64,000 nt of DNA from FEN-1073 sp963780865 (GCA_963780865.1 CAWADT010000006.1:1-64000); one strand, 5' to 3'; positions 1 to 8,883 are shown, counted from the stretch's first letter. Notes: generated by a model not told the origin, from the letters alone. Numbers and translations: made by a program.

Positions 1-268
1 CCAAGATTTTTATAGTACCGATATTAACAGCATACAGATGGCGAGTGACCCTGCGGTGACTGCAATTGTGACAATTTATTCACATAGCGAAATATTTAAT
101 CATAGGGGCGGGTTTCAAGCAGTCTGGATGGCCTTCAGGTTTCTTGGAAACCCGCCACCCGCTCTCCCAAAGGGACGCCTTCGGTGTGCGCCCCTTTGGG
201 GTGCATATAATCGCCAGTCTGACTTGTTTCCCTGACAGTTACTTTGCGGTCAAATAATCGATCGCAAC
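1..268. other. Non-coding leading segment with one hairpin
   Basis: No convincing gene is seen here; a 65-codon open frame has no family resemblance. A stem-loop with 9-base arms CCCAAAGGG (166-174) and CCCTTTGGG (192-200) lies just past the stop of the minus-strand histidine kinase. It could act as that transcript's 3' hairpin, but it is not followed by a U-tract, so a terminator role is only a guess. Confidence 0.35.
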
Positions 269-1501
269 CTACACTACCCCACGGAATACGCGGATGTCGA
301 AGGTCGTCCCCACGCCGCGCTCGCTGCGGACGTTGATATCCCCACCCTGGGCGGTGAAGATAGCTTTCGCCAGCGCCAACCCGATGCCGACGCTGTTCTC
401 ACCGGCGTTCGCGCCGCGGTAGAAGCGGTTGAAGATGTTGGGCAGGTCCTGGCCGGTAATTCCCTCGCCGTCGTCGCTGACGGTGATCTCGGCGTACAGG
501 GCGTTGGCGGCGTAAGTGATCTCGATCTTCCCCCCCTCAGGGGTGTGCTCCACGCAGTTCTTGACCACGTTTGTAAGCGCCTCCGCGCTCCAGTTGAGGT
601 CGCCGGTGAAGCTCGCGCTTTCATCCCCGCGGATCTCGAGGCGCTGTCTCTTGATCTCGAGCGGGATCTGCAGCGGCTCGATTGCCCGCCGCACCAGCTC
701 GCCGAGGTCGACCGGCTCGCTCTTGAAAGCCGCCGTGCCGGTATCCAGGTGGGCCAGCTTGAGCAGGGCCGCCACCAGCCACTGGATGCGCCCGAGCTGG
801 GCGCGCAGCCGCTCGACAAAGGCGCGCCGGTCTTCCTCGGGCGGATCCTCGGCCAGCAGATCGGCCAGCACGCCCAGCGAGGTGAGCGGCGTCTTGATCT
901 GGTGGGAGATATCGGCGATCAGGTTGGAGAGGGCGGTCTTATCCCGCTGCAGCAGCTCAGCCTGCTCGCGCAGCCGGACGGTGACCTTGTACAGGTCGTT
1001 CTTCAACAGGCTGAAGCTGCCCTCGCCGTTATCGCGTACGTCCAGCGCATAATCTCCGGCGTCGATCTGGCGCAGGTACGCCGAAAGCCGCGCCACCTGT
1101 GCAGAGACCGCCCGCCGGTACGCCATCTGCAGCAAGATGAAACCCGCGCACACCAGCCCGATCAACATCAGCCCGGCCGGCAGCAGGCGCGCCAGCAGCC
1201 CGGGTGCAACGCCGTTCGCCGCTGCACCCATATCTCCCAGGCCGTACTTTTCCAGCACCTGACGTCCCAGGCGGACGGATGCGGCGTCCGGCGCGCTGAG
1301 ATCCTGCACCACCTGCGGCTCGGCCTGGGGGTATTTCTGCGCCACGCTGCCGACGATGCCCGCGTAGGTATCCGCGAGCGCCCGGTTGACGTAAGCTGTC
1401 ATCGCCAGGCTGAGGGCGACTGCCGCAAGAAGCGTGATCAGCGCCAGAGCCGCCGTATCGGTCATCCACCGCCGGTCTTCTGCACGATGAAAGGGGATCA
1501 T
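269..1501 (-). CDS. Two-component sensor histidine kinase
   Basis: A 410-aa membrane histidine kinase. Two hydrophobic segments (about residues 15-38 and 107-130) flank a roughly 70-residue extracytoplasmic sensor region. A HAMP-like linker (about 131-185), the HisKA box with phospho-acceptor His in ADISHQIKTPLTS (near 200), and an HATPase domain with N (VVKNCVEH), DDGEGI (G1) and GIGLALAK (G2) motifs follow. It should autophosphorylate and pass phosphate to the response regulator encoded immediately upstream, whose stop is one base from this start; the two are certainly co-transcribed. The short sensor and architecture resemble Bce/Van-type envelope-stress kinases, but no cognate transporter is visible in the window, so the stimulus is unknown. 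Confidence 0.93.
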   Translation of the reverse strand: MIPFHRAEDRRWMTDTAALALITLLAAVALSLAMTAYVNRALADTYAGIVGSVAQKYPQAEPQVVQDLSAPDAASVRLGRQVLEKYGLGDMGAAANGVAPGLLARLLPAGLMLIGLVCAGFILLQMAYRRAVSAQVARLSAYLRQIDAGDYALDVRDNGEGSFSLLKNDLYKVTVRLREQAELLQRDKTALSNLIADISHQIKTPLTSLGVLADLLAEDPPEEDRRAFVERLRAQLGRIQWLVAALLKLAHLDTGTAAFKSEPVDLGELVRRAIEPLQIPLEIKRQRLEIRGDESASFTGDLNWSAEALTNVVKNCVEHTPEGGKIEITYAANALYAEITVSDDGEGITGQDLPNIFNRFYRGANAGENSVGIGLALAKAIFTAQGGDINVRSERGVGTTFDIRVFRGVV

Positions 1502-1502
1502 G

Positions 1503-2183
1503 TCACTCTCCTACCTTGTAGCCCAGGCCGCGCACGGTCTTGATCAGCGCCGGGTTCTGCGGGTCGTCCTCGAGCTTCTCGCGCAGGCGCTTGATGTAGA
1601 CCGTTAGCGTGTTGTCGTTGACGAAATCATCGTCCACATCCCAGATGCTGCCCAAGATCTTGCTGCGGGTGAGCACCCGTCCCTGGTTGAGGATCAACGT
1701 GAGCAACAACCGATATTCCAGCGCGGTTAAGAGCACTTCGCGGCCGTTTTTGTAGACCTTGACCTGCTGGGTGAAGACCGTTATGTCCCCACAAGTGAGG
1801 GTGCGGTCGCCGACCTCGACCGGCCCCCGGCGGCGCAAGACAGCTTTCATGCGCGAGATCAACTCGCGCAAGCGGAAGGGCTTGGTGATGTAGTCGTCCG
1901 CGCCCAGATCGAGGCCGAGAACGATGCTGGCTTCTTCATCGCGGGCGGAGAGGATGATGATGGGCGTATCCCCGGCGGCGCGGATTTCTTTGCACAGCTC
2001 GTAGCCGCTGCCATCCGGCAGACCCAGGTCCAGCAGTACCAGTTCAAAGGGGCTGCGCTTGAGCAGGTCGCGCGCCTCCTCAAGGCGGCAAGCCAGGCTG
2101 ACCTGGAAACCGTCCTGCTTGAGCGAGTATTCCACCCCCATGGCAATGGTGGCGTCGTCTTCGACGAAAAGGATAGAAGGCAT
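1503..2183 (-). CDS. OmpR/PhoB-family response regulator
   Basis: A 226-aa DNA-binding response regulator. The receiver domain (1-115) has the acidic pair EDD (8-10), phospho-acceptor Asp in LVLLDLGLPDGSG (about 52), the switch Ser in IIILSARD and Lys in ITKPF. The C-terminal winged helix (about 128-226) ends in the typical family signature TVRGLGYKV. It is the first gene of a two-gene operon with the histidine kinase and presumably controls an envelope-response regulon. The ATG at 2183 gives a full-length receiver, so the start is well supported. Confidence 0.95.
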   Translation of the reverse strand: MPSILFVEDDATIAMGVEYSLKQDGFQVSLACRLEEARDLLKRSPFELVLLDLGLPDGSGYELCKEIRAAGDTPIIILSARDEEASIVLGLDLGADDYITKPFRLRELISRMKAVLRRRGPVEVGDRTLTCGDITVFTQQVKVYKNGREVLLTALEYRLLLTLILNQGRVLTRSKILGSIWDVDDDFVNDNTLTVYIKRLREKLEDDPQNPALIKTVRGLGYKVGE

Positions 2184-2338
2184 GGGAAGATTCCTGGAAT
2201 TCTATAATGGGTTGCAGGCAATTATAACCATACTGGTATATATATCCCCAAGCAGGAAGGACGAAGGATGAGGGATGAAGGATGAAGAAAACGTCCCCCT
2301 CTCAATCTTGGGAGACCGTTGAATCAAAGCATACCGGG

Positions 2339-2720
2339 CATTCTAGCCCTTCTTGATCCCGCCATCGGCAACGTATTCTCCGGTATTATCACCAACATCG
2401 TCACGCCGACACCTTAACGAGCAGGAGCGATACAAGATAAAACCCGGCTTTTCCGGTTTTTATCTTGATGTTGTGGAAGCCCTATGCTGGCTGTTTATCT
2501 TATCCAGGCATTTTTGCCCAAATCGGGTATATCCCGCAAGTGATTTCTCGAAAAAAGAACAGCCAGAATAGAACTTTATTATTGCATTATTACTTGCCGA
2601 ATCTATTGGAATCGCTGTTGGCATACAACTTTATTTTTCAAGAGGACTACAAATGATGTCAATAAGTCCCTATATTTTTGATTTTCAGCAAAGAACTTTA
2701 TTATTATTCTACAGCTGATG
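2339..2720 (+). repeat. Segmental duplication, copy 1
   Basis: This stretch is a diverged copy of about 3329-3850. It contains the 3' end of the small membrane-protein gene, a hairpin with arms at about 2434-2447 and 2453-2466, and an AT-rich tail in which AACTTTATT recurs near 2572, 2628 and 2695. Copy 2 carries a roughly 140-bp hairpin repeat that is absent here, so this copy shows the pre-insertion state. Confidence 0.7.
2340..2417 (+). pseudogene. 3' remnant of the small membrane-protein gene at 3209
   Basis: Twenty-five codons from an ATT codon to TAA encode a close copy of the last 25 residues of the 65-aa membrane protein at 3209-3406 (shared GNVFSGI and NIVTPTP). The 5' half, start codon and ribosome-binding site are missing, so this is a truncated duplicate. 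Homology to the downstream copy continues past the stop through a terminator-like hairpin and several hundred bases. Confidence 0.75.
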
Positions 2721-3208
2721 TTAATTGATCAAAATGTTCTTCTCCGGATAATTAAGTCCTTCGTCTACTGGCTAGAACATTGGTGTTTCGCCTTATAAAG
2801 GAATGAATTACTCCCCCTCCATGTTGAGTAATGTTGAATGATATTAATGTTCTTACCAAAAAATAAAGATCCTTATATAACCGAACCGGGGAATTACTAT
2901 GGTCATTTATGATGGAACGATCGTCCGGGATGAGTCGGCCGGGCTTTCCAATTCCCTTTGAGCCAAAACGAGGCGAAGCCGCACGGCCTATGGGTGGATC
3001 GCTGCTTTCAGACTTGTTACCCATAGATCGCCTAGCCCAAACCGAATTTCTTTGTCTCGAAATTTTGGTTTTGTGATACAGTAAAACCATGGCCGGGGAG
3101 AACGGTGAACTCCCTGCGCGCATGATCTACCGAAGGGCGTCGGCTCGCATAAGCCATTGATGTTCCCTCGCCGGAATCGTCGCCGATTTTCATAGAAAGG
3201 ATGAACCG
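2721..3208. other. Intergenic, no gene recognised
   Basis: Short open frames on the minus strand (for example 2752-3123) look like chance. No family signature was recognised. The last 20 bases hold the ribosome-binding site (GAAAGGATG) of the small membrane protein. Confidence 0.4.
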
Positions 3209-3406
3209 ATGGGAAATCAGACCCCTGCGCAACCAAAAAAAGGCTTTCCAACCGTAATCGTCATTGTCATCGTTATCGTCGTCGTTTGCGCTTTGTCGCT
3301 CTGTTGCATCCTCATAGGCATCCCGAGCATTCTAGCCCTGCTCGGTCCCGCCGTCGGCAACGTATTCTCCGGTATTCTCTCTAACATCGTCACGCCGACG
3401 CCTTAA
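3209..3406 (+). CDS. Small single-pass membrane protein, unknown function
   Basis: A 65-aa protein: a polar N-terminus rich in Gln, Pro and Lys, one long hydrophobic helix dominated by Val and Ile (about residues 15-45), then a short tail ending in TPTP. An AAAGGA ribosome-binding site lies about 8 bases before the ATG and a hairpin terminator follows the stop. A truncated second copy lies at 2340-2417, which supports it as a genuine, duplicated gene. No family was recognised. Confidence 0.6.
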   Translation: MGNQTPAQPKKGFPTVIVIVIVIVVVCALSLCCILIGIPSILALLGPAVGNVFSGILSNIVTPTP

Positions 3407-3424
3407 CGGGCAGGACGATAGAAG

Positions 3425-3451
3425 ACAAAGCCCGACTTTGCCGGGCTTTGT
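3425..3451 (+). terminator. Probable intrinsic terminator of the small membrane-protein gene
   Basis: Ten-base arms ACAAAGCCCG and CGGGCTTTGT enclose a 7-base loop 18 bases after the stop. The trailing sequence is only weakly T-rich. An equivalent hairpin with changed arm sequences follows the truncated copy at about 2434-2466, suggesting the structure is conserved. Confidence 0.65.
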
Positions 3452-3565
3452 CTTGATGTTGTGGAAGCCCTGTGCTGGCTATATATTTTATCCAGCCGTT
3501 TTTGCATAAGTTGGGTATTTCCCGCAAGAGATTTCTTGTAAAAGGAGCATCCAGAATAGAACTTT

Positions 3566-3708
3566 ATCCCGCTTTCGCGGGATGATGAATACCCCGCAGC
3601 TTGCCCCGCATTCCTCTTTATTACTTGAAGAATGCGGGGCTTGCTGCGCAGTTCTTGGGGGGTTGCGTACCTTGATACCGCGCGGCTTGCCGCGCGGTCG
3701 TTCATTAT
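3566..3708 (+). repeat. Triple-hairpin dispersed repeat (family A), copy 1
   Basis: About 140 bp containing three nested palindromes: CCCGC-TTTC-GCGGG, CCCCGCATTC ... GAATGCGGGG, and CCGCGCGG-CTTG-CCGCGCGG. A close copy is at 9221-9359. Comparing the two paralogous copies of the surrounding segment shows that it was inserted after ACTTTAT. It encodes no protein and resembles a REP/BIME- or MITE-like element. Confidence 0.75.
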
Positions 3709-3850
3709 CAAATTTTCACTTGCTGGATCTGTTATAAATGTAGTTAGCAAATAACTTTATTTTTCGTTGGAGCACTAAACTATGGCAAATTGTCCCGATA
3801 TTTTTGAAATTCGGGAAAGTACTTTATTATCGTTATACAGGTGTTTTCAA

Positions 3851-4379
3851 GTAATAAAAAAGTCCTTTGCCGAATAAAAAGTCCTTTGCTGGAAGGCCCA
3901 GCTTGAAATATGTCCTTTGGGACGAATACGCATTATCAACCAATGGGGATCAATTATGATTAATGGTGAACAGGGTACAATAGGAAAAATAATAGTAGCT
4001 ATGCAGAACGAGATTGCGCCTACGATATTACACTCCTTTTCGCCCTTTTCTCAGAATGGTATGCAACCAAAAAGCATATCGCGCAAATCCGTAGTTTGTC
4101 GCGCTGGTCGAAGAGAACTTCATTTTCCATGCGTTGGTCGCACCAGAGATCCCGATGATCCCGGTAAATGGTTGGAAGCGATTATGCCCGGCGGGACAAC
4201 CGATACGACGACATGAGGAACGGTGGATTGCTTCCGCGTTGGGTAATGGGGGATCTATGCATCTGTGACGATGCACGCACCATGGCTTTGCGAGATAATA
4301 GTGGTAATGCGAAGAGGAAATCAAGTTTTGTTCGGGATGATCAGCTGCCGATTATTGTATACTTCCCGGTTGGGAAATC
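3851..4379. other. Intergenic, AT-richer, no gene recognised
   Basis: This holds short repeats such as two copies of AAGTCCTTTGC about 20 bases apart (near 3870 and 3888). Open frames of 70-100 codons have no recognisable similarity and no good ribosome-binding site. The promoter of the lipid kinase is presumably here but none is clear. Confidence 0.35.
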
Positions 4380-5312
4380 ATGTTTATGAGCGGTTTGGTT
4401 CCGCGCTTACGCAAGGCATTCCTGCTATTGAATCCCGTTGCCGGCCAGGCTTATTCCAACGATATCCGTCGCGCATTCGCACTCTACTTCCCTCCCAACG
4501 AGTGGAGTATCGATATTCATGAGACGACCGGCGCAGAATCCATCAAAGCGATAGTGCGCGATGCCTGCCAAAAAGGTGTCGATATGGTGATCGCCGCAGG
4601 CGGGGATGGTACCGTGGCAAGAGTTGCCAACGGGTTGCGGGGGACGAACGTGCCGCTGGGGATTTTTCCGGTGGGAACAGGGAATATCCTGGCGCGCGGA
4701 CTCATGCTCCCGCTAGGGGTGGAAGCCGCGATCCGCCTTCTCGCGGGCGAACATGATCGGATGGAGTTGGATGTCCTTGCTATCGGAGATCAATGGTACT
4801 TGCTCAATGTAAGTGTCGGCATCACGGCGCATACCGTGCAGAATATGGCGCCGGAACAAAAGCGTCACTTTGGCGTTTTGGCATACCTGCTTACCGCATT
4901 GCAGTGGCTTGACTGGCAGCCGCGACGATTCGAAATGGTAGTGGATGGCATAGAACAGCGGGTTCGGGCTTCGGAGATCTTGATTTCCAACGGCGAAGTG
5001 TTGCGGGACCTGTCTATTCCCGTCGGGCCGCCATCCACCTTTTGCGATGGAAAATTGGAGGCCTACATCGTTAAAACCCGATCGACGGCTGATTATCTTG
5101 CTGTGGTGTGGAATCTGCTCTTCCGGAGAGAGAAACGCAAACCCGGTTTGCGACATATCCCCGTGCGTAACATGATCCGCATCAACTCAGGCACGACCAA
5201 ACTACCGGTTCAGGCAGATGGCGACCCGATCGGTACGACGCCTGTGGAGGTCTATATTATCCCCAAAGCGATAGGGGTGATTGTTCCAAAGGGGAATGCC
5301 ATGGTTGGGTGA
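4380..5312 (+). CDS. Diacylglycerol/sphingosine-kinase family lipid kinase (YegS/DagK-like)
   Basis: A 310-aa member of the DAGK catalytic-domain family. The N-terminus holds LLNPVAGQ, then the nucleotide-binding GGDGTV at about residue 75 and the family signature PVGTGNILARGLMLP. The C-terminal part is the beta-rich lipid-binding half, ending in the usual QADGDPIG region. It is expected to phosphorylate a membrane lipid such as diacylglycerol with ATP at the inner membrane face; the substrate cannot be read from sequence. The ATG at 4380 has GGGAAA just upstream; an ATG six bases later is also possible. It stands alone on the plus strand. Confidence 0.9.
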   Translation: MFMSGLVPRLRKAFLLLNPVAGQAYSNDIRRAFALYFPPNEWSIDIHETTGAESIKAIVRDACQKGVDMVIAAGGDGTVARVANGLRGTNVPLGIFPVGTGNILARGLMLPLGVEAAIRLLAGEHDRMELDVLAIGDQWYLLNVSVGITAHTVQNMAPEQKRHFGVLAYLLTALQWLDWQPRRFEMVVDGIEQRVRASEILISNGEVLRDLSIPVGPPSTFCDGKLEAYIVKTRSTADYLAVVWNLLFRREKRKPGLRHIPVRNMIRINSGTTKLPVQADGDPIGTTPVEVYIIPKAIGVIVPKGNAMVG

Positions 5313-5811
5313 ATGCCGAATATTCTTGTTTTGGAATAATAAAGGTCTTTCATTGAAAAAGGGTATTTCCTAGAGGTCCTAGAAAGTTGGTTCAAGTTTT
5401 TTTGAAAATACGGCATGGGTAAATAAATTTATCCCTCCAGACAAAATTATTTTATCAGCCTTTTTTCGAATAATAAAATAGCTCTACCTGCCGGAAAAGA
5501 ACTCTATTAATGGAAAATCATAATTAACGTCGGGCCATTCTGTTGAATTTCATGCAGAAACTTTTTTATGATTCTACTAGTTCGTCATGCGGAAGCTGCG
5601 GGCATTGAACAACATCGCACGGTCAACTATTATGAATCGATCATCCGCGGGGAAAACGCGGGGAGCCGTACCCCCTTGCGCCGGATCGGCGCGCGATGGG
5701 GTTTTGGATGCGGCTTTCGATTGCGGATAAACAGGCGCGGAATAACTCGGCCGGAAATACTGGCCGCCGCCGTTAAGGCAAATTTTTAGTTGACGGATTG
5801 AGAATAATCCG
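5313..5811. other. AT-rich intergenic region
   Basis: No gene is supported. A plus-strand frame at 5568 begins with residues like a histidine-phosphatase N-terminus (MILLVRHAEA) but continues as unrelated sequence. It may be a short remnant or coincidence. Confidence 0.35.
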
Positions 5812-6309
5812 CTACGGCATGGATTTGGTGTAGCTTTCGTCCAGCAGCTGGCCAAGCTCGCTGCGGGCCGTGGAGACCGGCACCGCCATGGAGTATTGCC
5901 ATTCGTCGACGAGCGACGTGACCGACCGTTCGAAGATCGAGGTTTCGTATTCGTTCAGTTTCTTGTTCTTCCGGTAAAAAGATAAATCCCGCACCAGCCG
6001 GCACATGGATCCGGAATTTCCCTCGTGCAGCCGCAGGTGAATTTGCGTTTTGCGTTCCATCCGATTTTCCGAAAAAGGATTGTATCGGTCGCGCAGGATG
6101 GAAAAGAATTTTTCAAACTCCGGTTTTGAAGCGGGCGTGCGCAAGGTAACTCGATCTTCGGCGTGAACCGGAATCCACACCGTCATGTCCTTTGCCTTAA
6201 CCACATAAAAGAGCGTATCCGCTCCCGCCACTTCCTTCTTTTCCAGATCGACGATCTCCACCATCCCGTACGATGAGTGGATGACTTTATCGCCTACATG
6301 AAAATCCAT
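5812..6309 (-). CDS. CarD/CdnL-family transcriptional regulator
   Basis: A 165-aa protein. The N-terminal 60 residues form the CarD/TRCF RNA-polymerase-interacting Tudor-like domain (FHVGDKVIHSSYGMVEI...), the part that contacts the RNAP beta subunit in characterised homologues. The helical C-terminal half carries Arg and Lys residues likely to contact promoter DNA. The start at 6309 is chosen because AGAGGTGG precedes it and the N-terminus then matches the family; a longer frame to 6537 adds unrelated residues. A terminator-like hairpin lies in the 5' leader between a TATAAT and this start, so expression may be attenuated. Confidence 0.88.
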   Translation of the reverse strand: MDFHVGDKVIHSSYGMVEIVDLEKKEVAGADTLFYVVKAKDMTVWIPVHAEDRVTLRTPASKPEFEKFFSILRDRYNPFSENRMERKTQIHLRLHEGNSGSMCRLVRDLSFYRKNKKLNEYETSIFERSVTSLVDEWQYSMAVPVSTARSELGQLLDESYTKSMP

Positions 6310-6347
6310 GATCCACCTCTTGGGTAATGCCGGACGGCTGGAGCGAT

Positions 6348-6376
6348 AAAAAAGCCAGCCGGATATAGGGGCTGGC
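6348..6376 (-). terminator. Intrinsic terminator inside the leader of the CarD gene (candidate attenuator)
   Basis: Read on the minus strand: GCCAGCC, a 9-base loop CCTATATCC, GGCTGGC, then TTTTTT. It lies about 40 bases upstream of the CarD start and downstream of a minus-strand TATAAT, and no minus-strand gene ends upstream of it. ATATAGG about 25 bases earlier in the leader is complementary to the loop CCTATAT, so a second, competing or kissing structure is possible. Confidence 0.65.
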
Positions 6377-6412
6377 AAATTCGCTTGGCAAATCCTATAT
6401 GGGACAAAAGGT

Positions 6413-6418
6413 ATTATA
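6413..6418 (-). promoter_or_regulatory. Candidate -10 element for the CarD transcript
   Basis: A perfect TATAAT lies on the minus strand about 100 bases upstream of the CarD start. No good -35 hexamer is seen at normal spacing, so this rests on the -10 alone. A separate plus-strand TATAAT at 6543-6548 could serve the divergent DinB-like gene. Confidence 0.4.
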
Positions 6419-6665
6419 CCACATTTGAAGTCCGGAAGCAGATGAAGGGTCTTGTGCGTTCTTATGGACTGCCGGGGTTGTTGATGTTGGTTGTGCCATC
6501 CTGCCCGCGTTCCGCCGGTTTTTTTCTCCGTAAGCAATTAAGTATAATTATCCAATCCGGATAGGCACGATCCATTCGGGTTGCTTACCGTGATTCAATC
6601 CTCCCGATACCCGGCACAGACGGACGGATCCATCTCCAGGATCATAAAAATCGGAAAGGAACGCC

Positions 6666-7352
6666 ATGGCAAAATCCTCAAAAAAAATTCCGATCTATCT
6701 CGAGGTAGGCAGTCAACGGGTTTTCGCTGGCGCATTGGATTGGCCGGGCTGGTGCCGGTCCGGAGGGGACGAGGATTCGGCTATCCGGACGCTCGCCGAG
6801 TACGGCGCGCGTTTCGGGCGCGTCCTCGCCGCGTCGGATTTGGGATTTCGTCCGCCCGCGGATGCCTCCGCCTTTTCCGTCGATGAGCGCCTGAAGGGAA
6901 ATGCGACGACCGACTTCGGATCGCCGGGAATACAGCCCAAGGCGGATGCCCAACCGATGAAGGAGGATGCGCTGGAGAGGTCCAGGGTGATTTTAAGAGC
7001 CTGCTGGCGCGCGTTCGATAAGGCCGTGCGTGCGGCGGACGGAACTGCCCTGCGCAAAGGACCGCGCGGCGGCGGCCGGGAGCTGGACGAGATCGTCCGC
7101 CACGTCCTGGAGGCGGACGCGGTGTACCTGGGGAAGCTCGGTTGGAATTTTAAGCCCGATGAAAAATCCGAACCGGATGCGGAATTACGCCGGATGCGCG
7201 CCGCGATCCTTGAAGCGCTTGCGGCTTCAGCGGGCGGCAAACTCCAGGCGCGCGGACCGCGCGGCGGGCTGCGCTGGACTCCGCGGTACTTTGTCCGCCG
7301 GGTGGCCTGGCACGCGCTGGATCATGCCTGGGAGATCGAGGATCGCGCGTAA
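6666..7352 (+). CDS. DinB-like domain protein, unknown function
   Basis: A 228-aa soluble protein. Residues from about 105 to the end look like a DinB/YfiT-type four-helix bundle, with RELDEIVRHVLEAD and a C-terminal WHALDHAWEIED whose His residues could bind a metal as in that fold. The first 100 residues resemble a small alpha/beta or RNase H-like appended domain but are not assigned. A GGAAAGGAA ribosome-binding site precedes the ATG. The function of the family is poorly known (thiol-dependent transfer reactions in some members). Confidence 0.6.
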   Translation: MAKSSKKIPIYLEVGSQRVFAGALDWPGWCRSGGDEDSAIRTLAEYGARFGRVLAASDLGFRPPADASAFSVDERLKGNATTDFGSPGIQPKADAQPMKEDALERSRVILRACWRAFDKAVRAADGTALRKGPRGGGRELDEIVRHVLEADAVYLGKLGWNFKPDEKSEPDAELRRMRAAILEALAASAGGKLQARGPRGGLRWTPRYFVRRVAWHALDHAWEIEDRA

Positions 7353-7518
7353 TGACGTCCGCGCTGAAAATCGCGCGGATTAATTGTGCGCAAACCCTAA
7401 GGACAATCGCATCCATGTGCGGGGATTCCCCATCCCGCAAAAGCGGGATTAGGATAAATGGGTTGTCGACCAAGAGTTCATTCGGAAGGCAAAGGGTGAG
7501 GAATCGCTGGCGATCGCG
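7353..7518. other. Short convergent spacer with a hairpin
   Basis: Between convergent genes. ATCCCGC-AAAA-GCGGGAT (about 7433-7450) is a short palindrome that could end either transcript, but it has no U-tract. Confidence 0.35.
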
Positions 7519-8883
7519 CTAGCGGTCCGTCGCCGGCGCGGACGCAATGATATTCTCCCGCATAAGTACTTCCGTTATATCCCGCGCGCGCCGAATTTCG
7601 TGTCTGGCAAATTCGAATTCTTCCGCCTTTGTCACCGGGCGTTTGGCCAGCCCTTCGCGGACCGCCTGCTCCGCGACCGCCGCCGCCTCGTACGCGAACA
7701 CCTCCCAATCGTCCATCGACGGCAGAATGTAATCCTCGCTCAGCCCTTTCCGTGCGGCGTAGGCGGCGAGGGAGTGCGCGGCGGCCAGGCACATGCCGTC
7801 CGAGATCGTTGTGGCGCGCGTGTCCAGCGTGCCCCGGAAAATGCCGGGGAACCCGAGCGAGTTATTCACCTGATTGGGGAAATCCGACCGCCCCGTCGCC
7901 ACCACGGCCGCGCCCGCCCGTTTCGCCTCCCACGGCCAGATCTCAGGGACCGGATTCGCGCAAGCGAAGACGATCGGCTGCTTGGCCATGGTACGGATCC
8001 ATTCCGGAAGGAGGACCCCCGGACCGGGTCGGGAGAGCGCGATCACGACGTCGCAATCGCTCAGCGCGCCGTCCGCGCCGCCTTGGAATCCGGCGCGATT
8101 TGTTCGCTGGCACATTTCCCATTTGTCGGCGAATTCCTCCGAGTGTTCGCGGAGGTCGGCCCGGTGCAGCCCCAGCGCGCCCTTGGTATCCAGGATCCGG
8201 CAACGGTCCGCCTGCGCCCCCGCCATGAAGATCAATCGCGCGCAGGCAAGGTTGGCGGCACCCGCGCCCAGGAAGACGATCGAAACTTCCTCCAGCTTTT
8301 TTCCGACCACCTGAAGCGCGTTGATCAATCCCGCCAGAGTCACGGTGGCCGTGCCTTGCTGGTCGTCGTGCCAGATCGGAATTTCAGCCCGTTCCCTCAG
8401 CGCGCGCAAAATGCGGAAGCATTTGGGCGCGGCGATATCCTCCAAATTAACTCCGCCCAGGCCCGGCTGGAGAGCCAGCACCGTGTCGATGATCTTTTGT
8501 TCCTCGTGGACGTCCAGGACGATCGGCCAGGCGTCCACGCCTCCCAGGTATTTGTAAAGAATGGCTTTCCCCTCCATCACCGGCAAACTGGCTTTGGGGC
8601 CGATATCCCCCAACCCCAGCACGCGCGATCCGTCGGAAATCACCGCCACGGTGTTCCATTTACCGGTGAGATCGTAGATGCGTTCCGGATCCTCCGCGAT
8701 GGCGCGGCACGGGGCGGCGACGCCCGGCGAATACCAGAGCGAGAAGTCCTGATTATCCCGTATGCAACAACGGATTCCAGTCTCGATTTTGCCGCGATAG
8801 AACGCATGCAGCCGCGTTGCATCTTTCGCAGGCTGCTCCGCCTGCTTTAATAATTCCCGGACTTCTTGCTCGGATTTTTTCAT
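7519..8883 (-). CDS. NAD(P)-dependent malic enzyme
   Basis: A 454-aa malic enzyme catalysing oxidative decarboxylation of malate to pyruvate. The N-terminal malic domain has YSPGVAAPCRAIAED and the catalytic Lys region MEGKAILYKYLGG, and HDDQQGTATV provides metal and substrate residues. The C-terminal NAD-binding domain has a dinucleotide motif GAGAANLACARLI, then ACANPVPEI and VNNSLGFPGIFRG. Length and order match bacterial malic enzymes lacking the phosphotransacetylase domain. GGAG lies 11 bases before the ATG. It is monocistronic here. Cofactor preference is not settled from sequence. Confidence 0.95.
   Translation of the reverse strand: MKKSEQEVRELLKQAEQPAKDATRLHAFYRGKIETGIRCCIRDNQDFSLWYSPGVAAPCRAIAEDPERIYDLTGKWNTVAVISDGSRVLGLGDIGPKASLPVMEGKAILYKYLGGVDAWPIVLDVHEEQKIIDTVLALQPGLGGVNLEDIAAPKCFRILRALRERAEIPIWHDDQQGTATVTLAGLINALQVVGKKLEEVSIVFLGAGAANLACARLIFMAGAQADRCRILDTKGALGLHRADLREHSEEFADKWEMCQRTNRAGFQGGADGALSDCDVVIALSRPGPGVLLPEWIRTMAKQPIVFACANPVPEIWPWEAKRAGAAVVATGRSDFPNQVNNSLGFPGIFRGTLDTRATTISDGMCLAAAHSLAAYAARKGLSEDYILPSMDDWEVFAYEAAAVAEQAVREGLAKRPVTKAEEFEFARHEIRRARDITEVLMRENIIASAPATDR

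Larger units (their letters stand above)
3329..3850 (+). repeat. Segmental duplication, copy 2 (with inserted hairpin repeat)
   Basis: This is the counterpart of 2339-2720. Alignment by eye runs from the end of the small membrane-protein gene through the terminator and the AT-rich AACTTTATT region, and is interrupted only by the hairpin element at 3566-3708. Confidence 0.65.

Noticed and set aside
2752..3251. Several minus-strand open frames of 66-123 codons
   Set aside because: They overlap each other in different frames, and have no ribosome-binding sites or recognisable domains.
5568..5789. Open frame beginning MILLVRHAEA, like a histidine phosphatase
   Set aside because: Only the first ten residues resemble the family; the rest is unrelated and ends after 73 codons. 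Kept only as a possible remnant.
7600..8850. 416-codon plus-strand open frame opposite the malic enzyme
   Set aside because: Antisense shadow with Arg/His-biased composition; no family similarity.
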